NCBI RefSeq assembly: GCF_900119315.1
Contig: NZ_LT827010.1
Coordinates: 8,612,001-8,676,000 of the forward strand
Length of the DNA: 64,000 nucleotides
Origin: Actinoplanes sp. SE50/110
GTDB lineage: Bacteria; Actinomycetota; Actinomycetes; Mycobacteriales; Micromonosporaceae
Direction: 5' to 3'
Numbering within the stretch: the first letter of the stretch is position 1; the number at the start of each line of letters is the position of its first letter. A program made the translations under genes and the position numbers. Shown here in pieces: positions 1 to 8,455 of this stretch. The notes under the pieces are model-generated. The model was given only the letters and a program-made list of their open reading frames with translations, did no database searches and had not been told where the DNA came from.

Positions 1-1361
1 GCGATCAGGTCGCCGACCGTGGTGAAGCCGGTCCTGGCGGCCTCCAGCAGGGCATGGTCCTCGGGAGTGAGGTCGAGTGCCGGCGGGATCTCGCCGAAGT
101 TCTTCGCCGCCATCGAGATCGATCGGTTCACCAGGTTGCCCCAGCCGGCGACCAGTTCGTCGTTGTTGCGGCGGACGAACTCGGCCCAGGTGAAGTCGGT
201 GTCGTTGGACTCCGGTCCGGCCGCGGCGATGAAGTAGCGCAGCGCGTCGGCGTCGTAGCGCTCCAGGAAGTCGCGGACGTAGATGACCACCCGGCGCGAG
301 GAGGAGAACTTCTTACCCTCCATCGTCAGGTACTCACTCGACACCACCTCGGTGGGCAGGTTGAGCTTGCCCAGCGCGCCGGCCTGGCCGCCCTTGTCAC
401 CCTCGCCGGAGTAGCCGAGCAGCAGCGCCGGCCAGATCACCGAGTGGAAGACGATGTTGTCCTTGCCCATGAAGTAGTAGCCGGACGCGTCCTTGCCCTG
501 GGCGTCGGCCGACCACCACTGCCGCCACGCCTGCGGGTCACCGGTGCGCCGGGCCCACTCGATCGAGGCGGACAGGTAGCCGATCACCGCGTCGAACCAC
601 ACGTAGATCCGCTTGTCGGCCCGGTCACGCCAGCCGTCGAGCGGGATCGGCACGCCCCACTCCAGGTCCCGGGTAATCGCCCGGGGCTGCAGGTCGTCGA
701 GTAGGTTGCGGGAGAACTTCAGGACGTTGGGCCGCCAGTTCTCCCGCTGGTCGAGCCAGGCGCCGATCGCCTCGGCGAAGGCCGGCAGGTCGAGGAAGAA
801 GTGCTCGGTCTCGACGAACTTCGGGGTCTCCCCGTTGATCCGGGACCGGGGGTTGACCAGCTGCTCCGGGTCGAGCTGGTTGCCGCAGTTGTCGCACTGG
901 TCGCCGCGGGCGCCGTCGTAGCCGCAGATCGGGCAGGTGCCCTCGATGTAGCGGTCGGGCAGGGTGCGCCCGGTGGACGGGGAGATCGCGCCGAGCGTGG
1001 TGCGGGCCACGATGTAGCCGTTGGCGTGCAGGCCCTCGAACAGCTGCTGAACCACCGCGTAGTGGTTGCGGGTGGTGGTGCGGGTGAACAGGTCGTAGGA
1101 CAGGCCCAGCCCGTGCAGGTCCTCGACGATCACCCGGTTGTACCGGTCGGCGAGCTCACGCGGGGTGACCCCGTCGGCGTCGGCCTGCACCTGGATCGGG
1201 GTGCCGTGCTCGTCGGTGCCGGAGACCATGAGCACGTCGTGGCCGGCCATCCGCATGTACCGGCTGAACACGTCGGACGGCACCCCGAAGCCGGAAACAT
1301 GACCGATGTGGCGCGGGCCGTTGGCGTAGGGCCAGGCGACCGCGGCGAGAACGTGACTCAT
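1..1361 (-). CDS. metG: methionyl-tRNA synthetase, C-terminus cut by window edge
   Basis: Class I aminoacyl-tRNA synthetase that charges tRNA-Met in the cytosol. The ATG at 1361 is followed by the signature HIGH at residues 18-21. A four-cysteine zinc knuckle (CPIC...CDNC) lies near residue 140, and GKKFSSSR near residue 348 is the KMSKS-loop variant. The adenylation core therefore looks complete. About 453 residues are visible; the anticodon-binding C-terminus lies beyond base 1. The next genes (rsmI, pmt) match the actinobacterial neighbourhood of metG. The family call is firm. Confidence 0.97.
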   Translation of the reverse strand, partial: MSHVLAAVAWPYANGPRHIGHVSGFGVPSDVFSRYMRMAGHDVLMVSGTDEHGTPIQVQADADGVTPRELADRYNRVIVEDLHGLGLSYDLFTRTTTRNHYAVVQQLFEGLHANGYIVARTTLGAISPSTGRTLPDRYIEGTCPICGYDGARGDQCDNCGNQLDPEQLVNPRSRINGETPKFVETEHFFLDLPAFAEAIGAWLDQRENWRPNVLKFSRNLLDDLQPRAITRDLEWGVPIPLDGWRDRADKRIYVWFDAVIGYLSASIEWARRTGDPQAWRQWWSADAQGKDASGYYFMGKDNIVFHSVIWPALLLGYSGEGDKGGQAGALGKLNLPTEVVSSEYLTMEGKKFSSSRRVVIYVRDFLERYDADALRYFIAAAGPESNDTDFTWAEFVRRNNDELVAGWGNLVNRSISMAAKNFGEIPPALDLTPEDHALLEAARTGFTTVGDLI

Positions 1362-1481
1362 GACGCCTAAGCGTAGTGACCCGCCCAGGCAGCTCGCGAA
1401 CGGATTGCCGCGCTGCCGATTTGTCCCGACACGCCCGATCATTAGGCCACCGGCCGCCGGGCCGCGTAGTTGACTGGACGG

Positions 1482-2465
1482 GTGACCGGTAACGCGCCGC
1501 AGCCAGGGAAAACACCAGCGGGAGAGCCGTGGGGCGCGGCCGATCCCCCGGACGGCTGGTGGCGCGGCGAAACCGACCGGGAACCGACCTCCCTGGAGTG
1601 GGCGGACCGGGCGCGCGAGGCCGGCGCGGACGACGCCACCCAGCGGCTGACCGCGCCCGGGCAGGGCGAACGGCTGGCCACGGCCGGCGAGCTGATGATC
1701 GTGGAGCCGGGACGACCGGGCCCGGCCGACGACGTACCGGAAATGGCGATCCTGCCGGAGCCGGACGACCGCAACCGGCCCACCATTGTCCTGGACCAGC
1801 AGCGTCCGCCGCGCGGACCGCTGCCGCCGCTGCCGGAAGGCGGCGTCTCGCCGGCGACCGCGACCCGGCTGGACCGGATGGAGAACTCGCCGTTCTGGCA
1901 GACCGACGAGGCCCGGATCGTGGCCGAGGCCCGCAACGACCCGCGGCCCGGCAAGCGGCGCCGGCCCCCGGCCACCCACCCGGTCGGCGCGCTGACCGCG
2001 CTGCTCGGGCTGAGCCTGCTCGCGGCGTTCTTCGCGTGGGTCAGCGCGGAGCCGTTCTGGCTGGCCGTCGGGCACGGCGACCCCGGGTACGCGACCACCA
2101 CGCACTGTCACGGCGACGGCCTCACCCAGCACTGCACCGGTCGGTTCGCCAGCGCCGACGGCCGGATCGCGGTGCGCCGGGTGACCCTGCTCGGGATCTC
2201 CGGCGGGGCCCGCGAACCCGGTGCGGTGGCCCGCGCCCGGATGGTCAACCGGGACAGCGGCCAGGCCTACGCCGGGCCGCCCGGGATGCTGCTGCACCTG
2301 CGCTGGGCGCTGGGCTTCCTGCTGGTGCTGATCTGCGGGTACGGCATCGCCGGCGCGACCGGGGCACGCCGGCTGGAGTCGCCGCGGGCCCGGCGCGGGG
2401 CGCTGCTGGCCAGCGTGCTCGGGCCGGTGTTGCTGCTGGCCGGGTTCCTGGCGGCGGCCTACTGA
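1482..2465 (+). CDS. hypothetical protein with three predicted membrane segments
   Basis: A protein of about 327 residues that I do not recognise as a named family. The first ~170 residues are acidic, Pro/Arg-rich and probably disordered and cytoplasmic. A membrane segment follows near residues 170-195, then a ~75-residue loop with a paired-cysteine motif (HCHGDGLTQHC), then two more hydrophobic segments up to the C-terminus (about 265-285 and 300-322). The loop is probably extracytoplasmic. I chose the GTG at 1482; an in-frame TTG at 1470 is the alternative. Its 3' end overlaps rsmI by 7 bases in convergent orientation. Confidence 0.75.
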   Translation: MTGNAPQPGKTPAGEPWGAADPPDGWWRGETDREPTSLEWADRAREAGADDATQRLTAPGQGERLATAGELMIVEPGRPGPADDVPEMAILPEPDDRNRPTIVLDQQRPPRGPLPPLPEGGVSPATATRLDRMENSPFWQTDEARIVAEARNDPRPGKRRRPPATHPVGALTALLGLSLLAAFFAWVSAEPFWLAVGHGDPGYATTTHCHGDGLTQHCTGRFASADGRIAVRRVTLLGISGGAREPGAVARARMVNRDSGQAYAGPPGMLLHLRWALGFLLVLICGYGIAGATGARRLESPRARRGALLASVLGPVLLLAGFLAAAY

Positions 2466-3328
2466 GCCGGCCGGACCGGGGCGTGCACGACGGTGTAGAC
2501 GTCCCGCTTCTTCAGCCCGTACTCGTCGGCGACCGCCTGGATCGCGTCGCGCCGTGAGTCGCCGGCGGCCTCGCGCCCGGCGACCGCCGCGCGCAGCTCG
2601 TCGTCGGCGGGCCGGGCCGCCGGGCCGGCCGGCGCGCCACCGATCACCAGGGTGATCTCGCCGCGCGGGTCGCCGGCCTCGGCCCAGGCGGCCAGCTCGG
2701 CCAGGGTGCCGCGGCGGATCTCCTCGTACGTCTTGGTCAGCTCCCGGCAGACCGCGCCCGGACGGTCCGCACCGAAGGTGGCGGCCAGGTCGGCGAGCGC
2801 CCCGGCGATCCGGTGCGGCGCCTCGAACAGCACCAGGGTGCGCGGCTCGGCGGCGAGCTCGCGCAGCCGGGAACGGCGGTTGGCACCGGTGCGCGGCAGG
2901 AAGCCCTCGAAGACGAACCGGTCGCTGGGCAGGCCGGAGAGGGCCAGGGCGGTGGTCACCGCGCTCGGGCCGGGCGCCGCGGTCACCGGGTAGCCGGCGT
3001 CCAGCGCGGCCCGGACCAGCCGGAACCCGGGGTCCGAGACGCTCGGCATGCCCCCGTCGGTGATCACCGCGACGGTCGCGCCGCCGGCCAGCGCCTCGAT
3101 GAGCTCCGGGGTGCGCCGCTCGTCGTTGCCCTCGAAATAGGAGACGATCCGCCCGGGGACGCTCACCCCGAGGTCCTTGGCCAGCCGGGCCAGCCGCCGG
3201 GTGTCCTCGGCCGCGATCACGTCGGCGGTGGCCAGCACCTCGCGCAGCCGGGCCGACGCGTCGCCGATGTTGCCCAGCGGGGCGCCGGTCAGCACCACCC
3301 GGCCCGGTCCTGCTTCGTCATGAGACAC
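2459..3328 (-). CDS. rsmI: 16S rRNA (cytidine1402-2'-O)-methyltransferase
   Basis: SAM-dependent enzyme of the tetrapyrrole-methylase fold that 2'-O-methylates C1402 in the decoding centre of 16S rRNA. Family motifs are present: VLTGAPLGNIGD near the N-terminus, AEDTRR, VITDGGMPSVSDPG and PGPSAVTTAL. Length (289 aa) is normal. The GTG at 3328 (VSHDEAGPG) fits the family N-terminus better than the longer frame to 3364. It is divergent from the mannosyltransferase at 3389, with a gap of about 60 bases that must hold both promoters. Confidence 0.95.
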   Translation of the reverse strand: MSHDEAGPGRVVLTGAPLGNIGDASARLREVLATADVIAAEDTRRLARLAKDLGVSVPGRIVSYFEGNDERRTPELIEALAGGATVAVITDGGMPSVSDPGFRLVRAALDAGYPVTAAPGPSAVTTALALSGLPSDRFVFEGFLPRTGANRRSRLRELAAEPRTLVLFEAPHRIAGALADLAATFGADRPGAVCRELTKTYEEIRRGTLAELAAWAEAGDPRGEITLVIGGAPAGPAARPADDELRAAVAGREAAGDSRRDAIQAVADEYGLKKRDVYTVVHAPVRPAQ

Positions 3329-3388
3329 CGGAAAAGTCCACCACACGCCCGGGCTCCACTTCAAAGCCAGGCAGCCTACGATCGCGGG

Positions 3389-4960
3389 GTGACGACGGCG
3401 ACAGCTGAGACAGACCTCACCCCCGCGGATCTCCCCGCCGAGGCGGAGCCGTCCCGTGGCGTGCCCGCCCTCATCAAGCGGCGCCTGTCAACCCTGGACA
3501 CCCGGCTCGACCCGTGGTCGTGGCTGGTCACCGCGGTGATCACGATCGCCGCCGGGATTCTGCGGCTGGCCGGGGTCAGCAACCCCAAGGGCTACATCTT
3601 CGACGAGGTGTATTACCCGACCGACGCGTGGGACATGCTGCACCACGGCGTCGAATGGGACGAGAAGACCAACGGCCCGGCGTACGTCGTGCATCCCCCG
3701 CTCGGCAAATGGCTGATCGCGCTCGGTGAGCAGATCTTCGGCAACAAGGAGCTCGGCTGGCGGTTCACCGCCGCGATCGCCGGCACCCTGATGATCCTGA
3801 TCCTGATCCGGGTGGCCTACCGGTTGTTCCGCTCCACCGTGCTGGCCGGCCTGGCCGGGCTGCTGATGACCCTGGACGGCTTCCAGCTGGTGCTCTCGCG
3901 CACCGCGCTGCTGGACATCTTCCTCGGCCTGTTCGTGCTGCTCACCTTCGCCTGCATGGTGCTCGACCGGGACCATTACCGGCGACGCTGGGAACGGGCC
4001 CTGGCCGCCGGCTTCGACCCGGCGACCACCCACCGGATCCCGCGGATCGTGCCGTGGTGGCTGCTGGCCGGCGGCGTCTTCTTCGGCCTGGCCTGCGGGG
4101 TGAAGTGGAGTGCGCTGTTCTTCGCCCCGTTCTTCGCCGCGATGGTGACCGCCTGGCGCTGGCAGGCCCGCCGCTCGGCCCGGGTCCGCGGTCCCTTCGT
4201 GGCCGGCATCCTCGGCGACTTCGGCTACCTGGTTCTCAGCCTAATCCTGAGCACCGTGTTCTACCTGGCGACCTGGACCGGCTGGTTCGTCACCGACACC
4301 GGCTACTTCCGGCACTACCGGCAGGCCAACGGGCTCAGCGAGCCGCCCGTGCTGGGCGCCCTGCTGAACCTGATGCACTACCACTCCGAGGCGTACAGCT
4401 TCCACAGCGGACTGACCGAGAAACACGTCTACCAGTCCTGGCCGTGGCAGTGGCTGCTGCTCGGCCGGCCGGTCGCCTTCTACTGGAACGGCAACGGCAA
4501 CTGCGGGGCGTCCAGCTGCGCCGCCGAGATCCTGCTGCTCGGCACGCCGATCCTCTGGTGGTCGTTCCTGCCCGCGCTGGGCGCGCTGGTCTGGCTGGGC
4601 ATCGCCCGGCGTGACTGGCGGGCGTACGCGATCTTCTCCGGCGCGATGGCCAGCCTGCTGCCGTGGTTCTACTTCGCGGTCAAGGACGGCCGCACGATGT
4701 TCTCCTTCTACCTGATGCCCGGGCTGCCGTTTCTGATCCTGGCGGTCGTCTACGTCCTCGGGGCGATCATGACGCCACCGGGTGGAATGGTGAGCGGGCC
4801 GGCACGCACCGATCGGCAGCTGGTCGGCACCGTGGTGGTCGCCACCTACGTGGTGCTGGTGGCGCTCTGCTTCGCGTACTTCTACCCGATCTTCGTCGGC
4901 AAGACGATGCCCTATGACGACTGGTCGGTGCGGATGTGGCTGGGGAACCGGTGGATCTGA
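3389..4960 (+). CDS. pmt: dolichyl-phosphate-mannose--protein mannosyltransferase (GT39)
   Basis: Integral membrane O-mannosyltransferase that moves mannose from a polyprenyl-phosphate carrier onto Ser/Thr of Sec-exported proteins. The 523-residue product has about ten hydrophobic segments. The family's acidic motif FDEVYYPTDAWD follows the first membrane segment, and the conserved VHPPLGKW and C-terminal PMT_4TMC region (YFAVKDGRTMFSFYLMPGLPF) are present. GTG start at 3389. The rsmI-pmt arrangement mirrors M. tuberculosis Rv1003-Rv1002c. Substrates cannot be read from sequence, but this window encodes several Pro/Ser/Thr-rich exported proteins that are plausible acceptors. Confidence 0.96.
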   Translation: MTTATAETDLTPADLPAEAEPSRGVPALIKRRLSTLDTRLDPWSWLVTAVITIAAGILRLAGVSNPKGYIFDEVYYPTDAWDMLHHGVEWDEKTNGPAYVVHPPLGKWLIALGEQIFGNKELGWRFTAAIAGTLMILILIRVAYRLFRSTVLAGLAGLLMTLDGFQLVLSRTALLDIFLGLFVLLTFACMVLDRDHYRRRWERALAAGFDPATTHRIPRIVPWWLLAGGVFFGLACGVKWSALFFAPFFAAMVTAWRWQARRSARVRGPFVAGILGDFGYLVLSLILSTVFYLATWTGWFVTDTGYFRHYRQANGLSEPPVLGALLNLMHYHSEAYSFHSGLTEKHVYQSWPWQWLLLGRPVAFYWNGNGNCGASSCAAEILLLGTPILWWSFLPALGALVWLGIARRDWRAYAIFSGAMASLLPWFYFAVKDGRTMFSFYLMPGLPFLILAVVYVLGAIMTPPGGMVSGPARTDRQLVGTVVVATYVVLVALCFAYFYPIFVGKTMPYDDWSVRMWLGNRWI

Positions 4961-5385
4961 CCCGCCATGGGTTTTTTCGCTGATCCCGATCGGACATCCG
5001 CCACAAAATAGGGCGCGCCCCGATCGCCTGCCACGGGGGAAGCGGGCGATAGGGGCGCGCAAGATGCAGCTTAACGAGCCTGGATGAGCCGCACAACGGG
5101 GCGGTCGGCACGGATTGCCATCCCTTGCAATTCGGACAAATTACTCTAAACTCGCTTATTGCCCATATCTTCTCGTGAATACGTTTCAAATCCCTGGTCA
5201 GGAATACGACAGCAATTCGCCGCCGGTTCTGGCGTAACGTATTTCGGCCGCGCAGTGCGGCCAGCGGGTACCCGGGCGACCCGCGCGGTTCCTTTTTCCC
5301 GGCTTCGCGATTTGTCCGTTTTGTGATCCTCACCCGAAAAGGTGACGACTGCCAAGATCGCGATAAATGTTCTTAAGCTCGCCGC
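4961..5385. other. 425-base gene-free spacer before the polysaccharide operon
   Basis: Apart from the hairpin at 5013-5060, I see no credible gene. About 5100-5380 is clearly more AT-rich than the surroundings, with short A/T runs, as expected for a promoter and 5' leader of the operon starting at 5386. A short stem (GGCCGC/GCGGCC) lies near 5249-5265. I could not assign a confident -35/-10 pair. Confidence 0.45.
5013..5060 (+). terminator. long GC-rich hairpin after pmt
   Basis: Arms 5013-5028 and 5045-5060 pair over 16 positions with one mismatch (5022/5051) around a 16-base loop. It starts about 52 bases after the pmt stop and has no T-tract, so it would be an I-shaped actinobacterial terminator or RNA-stabilising hairpin. 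Confidence 0.6.
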
Positions 5386-6006
5386 GTGACAACGCAGGAG
5401 CACCAACACCCGCAGACCGCCGACCAGCGAATTCCGGACACGGAAGTGATCGCCGTTGCGACGCCGGCCCCGGTGTTCGTCGACTCCACCGGACGCCGGA
5501 GCCGGCTGCTCCGGCGCATCGCGCTGGCGTTCGGCGTCCTCGTCGTCTCCTACGGCGGACTGGTCAGCGTCAGCCTGGCCGGCGGCCCGGTGAGGTCCAG
5601 CGCCGTGCTGCCGCTGCCCGGGATCGACAACACCGAGGACAAGGTCGACCCGGCGCCGCCGCGGCCCAGCCCGGTCGCCGGACCCGGCCCGTCCGCCGCG
5701 CCCAGCCGGCCGGTGGAGTCGACCGAGCGGCCGGCACGGCACCCGGCTGCCCCCGGTCCGGCGCGGCCCGCCGCCACCGCCACCAGGCACCCGGGCAGGA
5801 CGACGACCACCAGACCGGCCGCCGGTAAACCGTCCGCCTCGCCGTCGGCCAGCGCCAGCAAACCCGTCGAGTCGACCTCGACGCCGCCGGTGAAGCCGAG
5901 CAGCGCGCCTCCGGTGGCGGCTCCGGCACCGCCGGTGGAGTCGGCGGCGGCGCTGGGCCGCGACTCCTCGGAGCCCGGACCGTCACCCTCCGAGGTCCAG
6001 GCGTGA
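5386..6006 (+). CDS. Pro/Ser-rich single-pass membrane protein coupled to polysaccharide synthase
   Basis: A 206-residue protein with a cytoplasmic N-terminus of ~45 residues, one membrane segment at about 46-67 (IALAFGVLVVSYGGLVSVSLAG), and a long Pro/Ala/Ser/Thr-rich tail that should face outward. No enzymatic motif is visible. The GTG at 5386 is the likely start. Its TGA overlaps the GTG of the next gene in GTGA at 6003-6006, so the two are translationally coupled. By context it is probably an accessory or wall-spanning subunit of the polysaccharide synthase. The Ser/Thr/Pro tail is a plausible target for O-mannosylation (inference). Confidence 0.8.
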   Translation: MTTQEHQHPQTADQRIPDTEVIAVATPAPVFVDSTGRRSRLLRRIALAFGVLVVSYGGLVSVSLAGGPVRSSAVLPLPGIDNTEDKVDPAPPRPSPVAGPGPSAAPSRPVESTERPARHPAAPGPARPAATATRHPGRTTTTRPAAGKPSASPSASASKPVESTSTPPVKPSSAPPVAAPAPPVESAAALGRDSSEPGPSPSEVQA

Positions 6007-8396
6007 GCGGCACCCGGCGGCGCATCCTGCCCCGCCCCCGGGTCATGCTCGGCACCCTGCTGCTCGGCCTGTTCGTCGCCGTGCTCGTGGTGCAGGCGTA
6101 CATCAACTCCGAATTCACCGCCGACCACAAGGAGACCGAGGTCGGCGACCAGTCCGGCGTTCCGCTGGCGATCCGCGGCGGAGGGCCGATCGTCAACACC
6201 ACCGGTGGCCAGGAGAGCACCAGCCGCCTGCCGGACCGCACCATTGCGCTGACCTTCGACGACGGACCCGATCCGACGTGGACCCCGAAGGTCCTGCAGG
6301 TGCTGCGCGACAACGACGCGCACGGCACGTTCTTCGTCGTCGGCTCCCAGGTCGCCCGGCACCCGGAGCTCACCAAGCACATCGTCGACGACGGCAACGA
6401 GCTGGGCCTGCACACCTTCACCCACCCGAACCTGCAGCTGCTCGCCCCGTGGCGGCGGCACCTGGAGCTGTCGCAGAACCAGGTGGCGATCGCCGAGGCC
6501 ACCGGCGTGCACACCAACCTGGCCCGGTTCCCGTACTCGTCGAAGACCGAGGCGATCGACGAGGACAACTGGAAGATCGTCAAGGAGGCGGGGCAGTCCG
6601 GCTACCTGGTCATCCTCAACGACCTGGACAGCGAGGACTGGCAGCGCCCCGGCATCGACCAGATCATCCGCAACGCCACCCCGCTCGGCGACACCTCGGC
6701 GATCATCCTGTTCCACGACGCGGGCGGCGACCGCGCGCAGACCGTCGCGGCGCTCGCCCGATTCATCCCGATGATGAAGGCTCGCGGATACCGCTTCACC
6801 ACCGTCACCGAGGGCCTCAACCTGGGCATCGAGCAGCAGGCCGCGCAGGTCAAGGCGGGCCGGGCCGCGGAGAGCGCCACGGTCATCCCGACGCTGCCGG
6901 AGAACCCGCCGGCCCCGGCCGGCGACGTCTGGCGCGGCGCCGCCCTGATCAACACGGTGCGGCTCGCCGACGGGCTGGTGACCGTGGTGGCCGCGCTGTT
7001 CGTCGTGGTCGGCGCGCTGACCATCGGCCGGACCGCGCTGCTGCTCCTGCTCGCCGGCCGGCACGCCCGGCAGCGCCGCAGACCGGGATGGAGCTGGGGC
7101 CCGCCGATCACCGACCCGGTGTCGGTGATCGTGCCGGCCTACAACGAGAAGGAGGGCATCGAGGCGGCAGTCAAATCCCTGGCCCGGGGCGACTACCCGG
7201 AGATCGAGGTGGTGGTCGTCGACGACGGCTCCACCGACGGCACCGCCGACATCGTCGAACGGCTGCGGATCCCGAACGTCCGCGTGATCCGGGTGCCCAA
7301 CGGCGGCAAGTCCAACGCCCTCAACACCGGCATCGCCCTGGCCCGCCACGACCTGATCGTCACCGTCGACGGCGACACCATCTTCGAACAGGACTCGATC
7401 CGCCGGCTGGTGCAACCGTTCGCCGACCCCACGGTCGGGGCGGTGGCCGGCAACGTCAAAGTCGGCAACCGGGCCAGCCTGGTCGCCACCTGGCAGCACA
7501 TCGAATACGTGATCGGCTTCAACCTGGACCGCCGCCTCTACGAGACGCTGGGCTGCATGCCTACCGTGCCGGGCGCGATCGGCGCGTTCCGCCGCGAGGC
7601 GCTCGCCAAGGTGGGCGGGGTCAGCGACGAGACCCTGGCCGAGGACACCGACGTCACCATGGCGCTGTGCCGCGACGGCTGGCGGATCGTGTACGAGGAG
7701 CACGCCAAGGCGTGGACCGAGGCGCCGACCACCCTGGAGCAGCTGTACCGCCAGCGGTACCGGTGGAGTTACGGGACCATGCAGGCGATGTGGAAGCACC
7801 GCCGGGCGCTGTTCGACAACGGCCCGTCGGGTCGCTTCGGCCGCGTCGGCCTGCCGTTCCTCGCCCTGTTCGGGGTGGCGCTGCCGATGCTCGCCCCGGT
7901 CGTCGACATCATGCTCGTCTACGGCCTGGTCTTCTGGGAACTGCAGGAGACGGTGATCGCCTGGCTCGGCATGCTCAGCCTGCAACTGTTCACCGCGGCG
8001 ATCGCGTTCCGCTACGACCGGGAGCCACTGAAACCGCTGTGGCGGCTGCCGCTGCAGCAGTTCGCCTACCGCCAGCTGATGTACCTGGTGCTGATCCAGT
8101 CGGCGACGACCGCGCTGACCGGCGGCCGGCTGCGCTGGCACAAGCTGCACCGGGCCGGTCTGACCACACCGTCCGGGCCCCCTCCGGAACCCGTGGCCAC
8201 CACGGTGGCCCCGGCGGTCGAGAGCTGGCCGCCGACCGGGCCCGAGGTGCCCCGGCAGCAGCAGCCGAACGGGCGGGCCGGGGCGCCGCCGAACGGGTGG
8301 GTGGGCACGCCGCCGAGCGGGCGGGCGGGCACCCCGCCGAAGGGGCGGGCGGTCGCCCCGCCGACCACGCCCGCCGTGCCGTCGCGCCGCGACTGA
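6003..8396 (+). CDS. bifunctional polysaccharide deacetylase / family-2 glycosyltransferase (MatB-like)
   Basis: A 797-residue fusion. A membrane segment near 15-35 is followed by an extracytoplasmic NodB deacetylase domain (about 80-270) with all family motifs: TFDDGPD, HTFTHP, RFPYSS, and IILFHD near its end. A second membrane segment (about 315-345) leads to a processive GT2 domain starting near residue 373, with VDDGSTDGT, the metal-binding VTVDGD, EDTDVT and QRYRW. Further C-terminal membrane segments would form a translocation channel. The last ~40 residues are Gly/Pro repeats. The arrangement matches MatB of Streptomyces, implicated in a PNAG-like, pellet-forming polymer. No MatA-like partner is in the window, so the polymer is unknown. 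Confidence 0.93.
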   Translation: MSGTRRRILPRPRVMLGTLLLGLFVAVLVVQAYINSEFTADHKETEVGDQSGVPLAIRGGGPIVNTTGGQESTSRLPDRTIALTFDDGPDPTWTPKVLQVLRDNDAHGTFFVVGSQVARHPELTKHIVDDGNELGLHTFTHPNLQLLAPWRRHLELSQNQVAIAEATGVHTNLARFPYSSKTEAIDEDNWKIVKEAGQSGYLVILNDLDSEDWQRPGIDQIIRNATPLGDTSAIILFHDAGGDRAQTVAALARFIPMMKARGYRFTTVTEGLNLGIEQQAAQVKAGRAAESATVIPTLPENPPAPAGDVWRGAALINTVRLADGLVTVVAALFVVVGALTIGRTALLLLLAGRHARQRRRPGWSWGPPITDPVSVIVPAYNEKEGIEAAVKSLARGDYPEIEVVVVDDGSTDGTADIVERLRIPNVRVIRVPNGGKSNALNTGIALARHDLIVTVDGDTIFEQDSIRRLVQPFADPTVGAVAGNVKVGNRASLVATWQHIEYVIGFNLDRRLYETLGCMPTVPGAIGAFRREALAKVGGVSDETLAEDTDVTMALCRDGWRIVYEEHAKAWTEAPTTLEQLYRQRYRWSYGTMQAMWKHRRALFDNGPSGRFGRVGLPFLALFGVALPMLAPVVDIMLVYGLVFWELQETVIAWLGMLSLQLFTAAIAFRYDREPLKPLWRLPLQQFAYRQLMYLVLIQSATTALTGGRLRWHKLHRAGLTTPSGPPPEPVATTVAPAVESWPPTGPEVPRQQQPNGRAGAPPNGWVGTPPSGRAGTPPKGRAVAPPTTPAVPSRRD

Positions 8397-8400
8397 AACG

Positions 8401-8441
8401 AACCCGCGTCCCCCCGAACTGCAGCCGGGGGGACGCGGGTT
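8401..8441. terminator. perfect hairpin between convergent genes
   Basis: Arms 8401-8416 and 8426-8441 are perfect 16-base complements around a 9-base loop. It lies between the end of the polysaccharide synthase gene (8396) and the end of the convergent GAF gene (8456), so it can serve as a bidirectional terminator. The outer AA/TT ends give a short T-run in both directions. Confidence 0.9.
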
Positions 8442-8455
8442 TCTCGATCTTCCGG

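Noticed and set aside
5125..5150. TTGCAA...TACTCT as a promoter for the polysaccharide operon
   Set aside because: The spacing (11 bases) is too short for a sigma-70-type promoter, and the position is ~240 bases before the start codon.
5550..8150. Very long open frame on the minus strand opposite the polysaccharide synthase (866 codons)
   Set aside because: It is a reverse-strand shadow of a gene with complete NodB and GT2 motifs; its translation is Arg/Val/Gln-rich without any domain. High GC suppresses stops.
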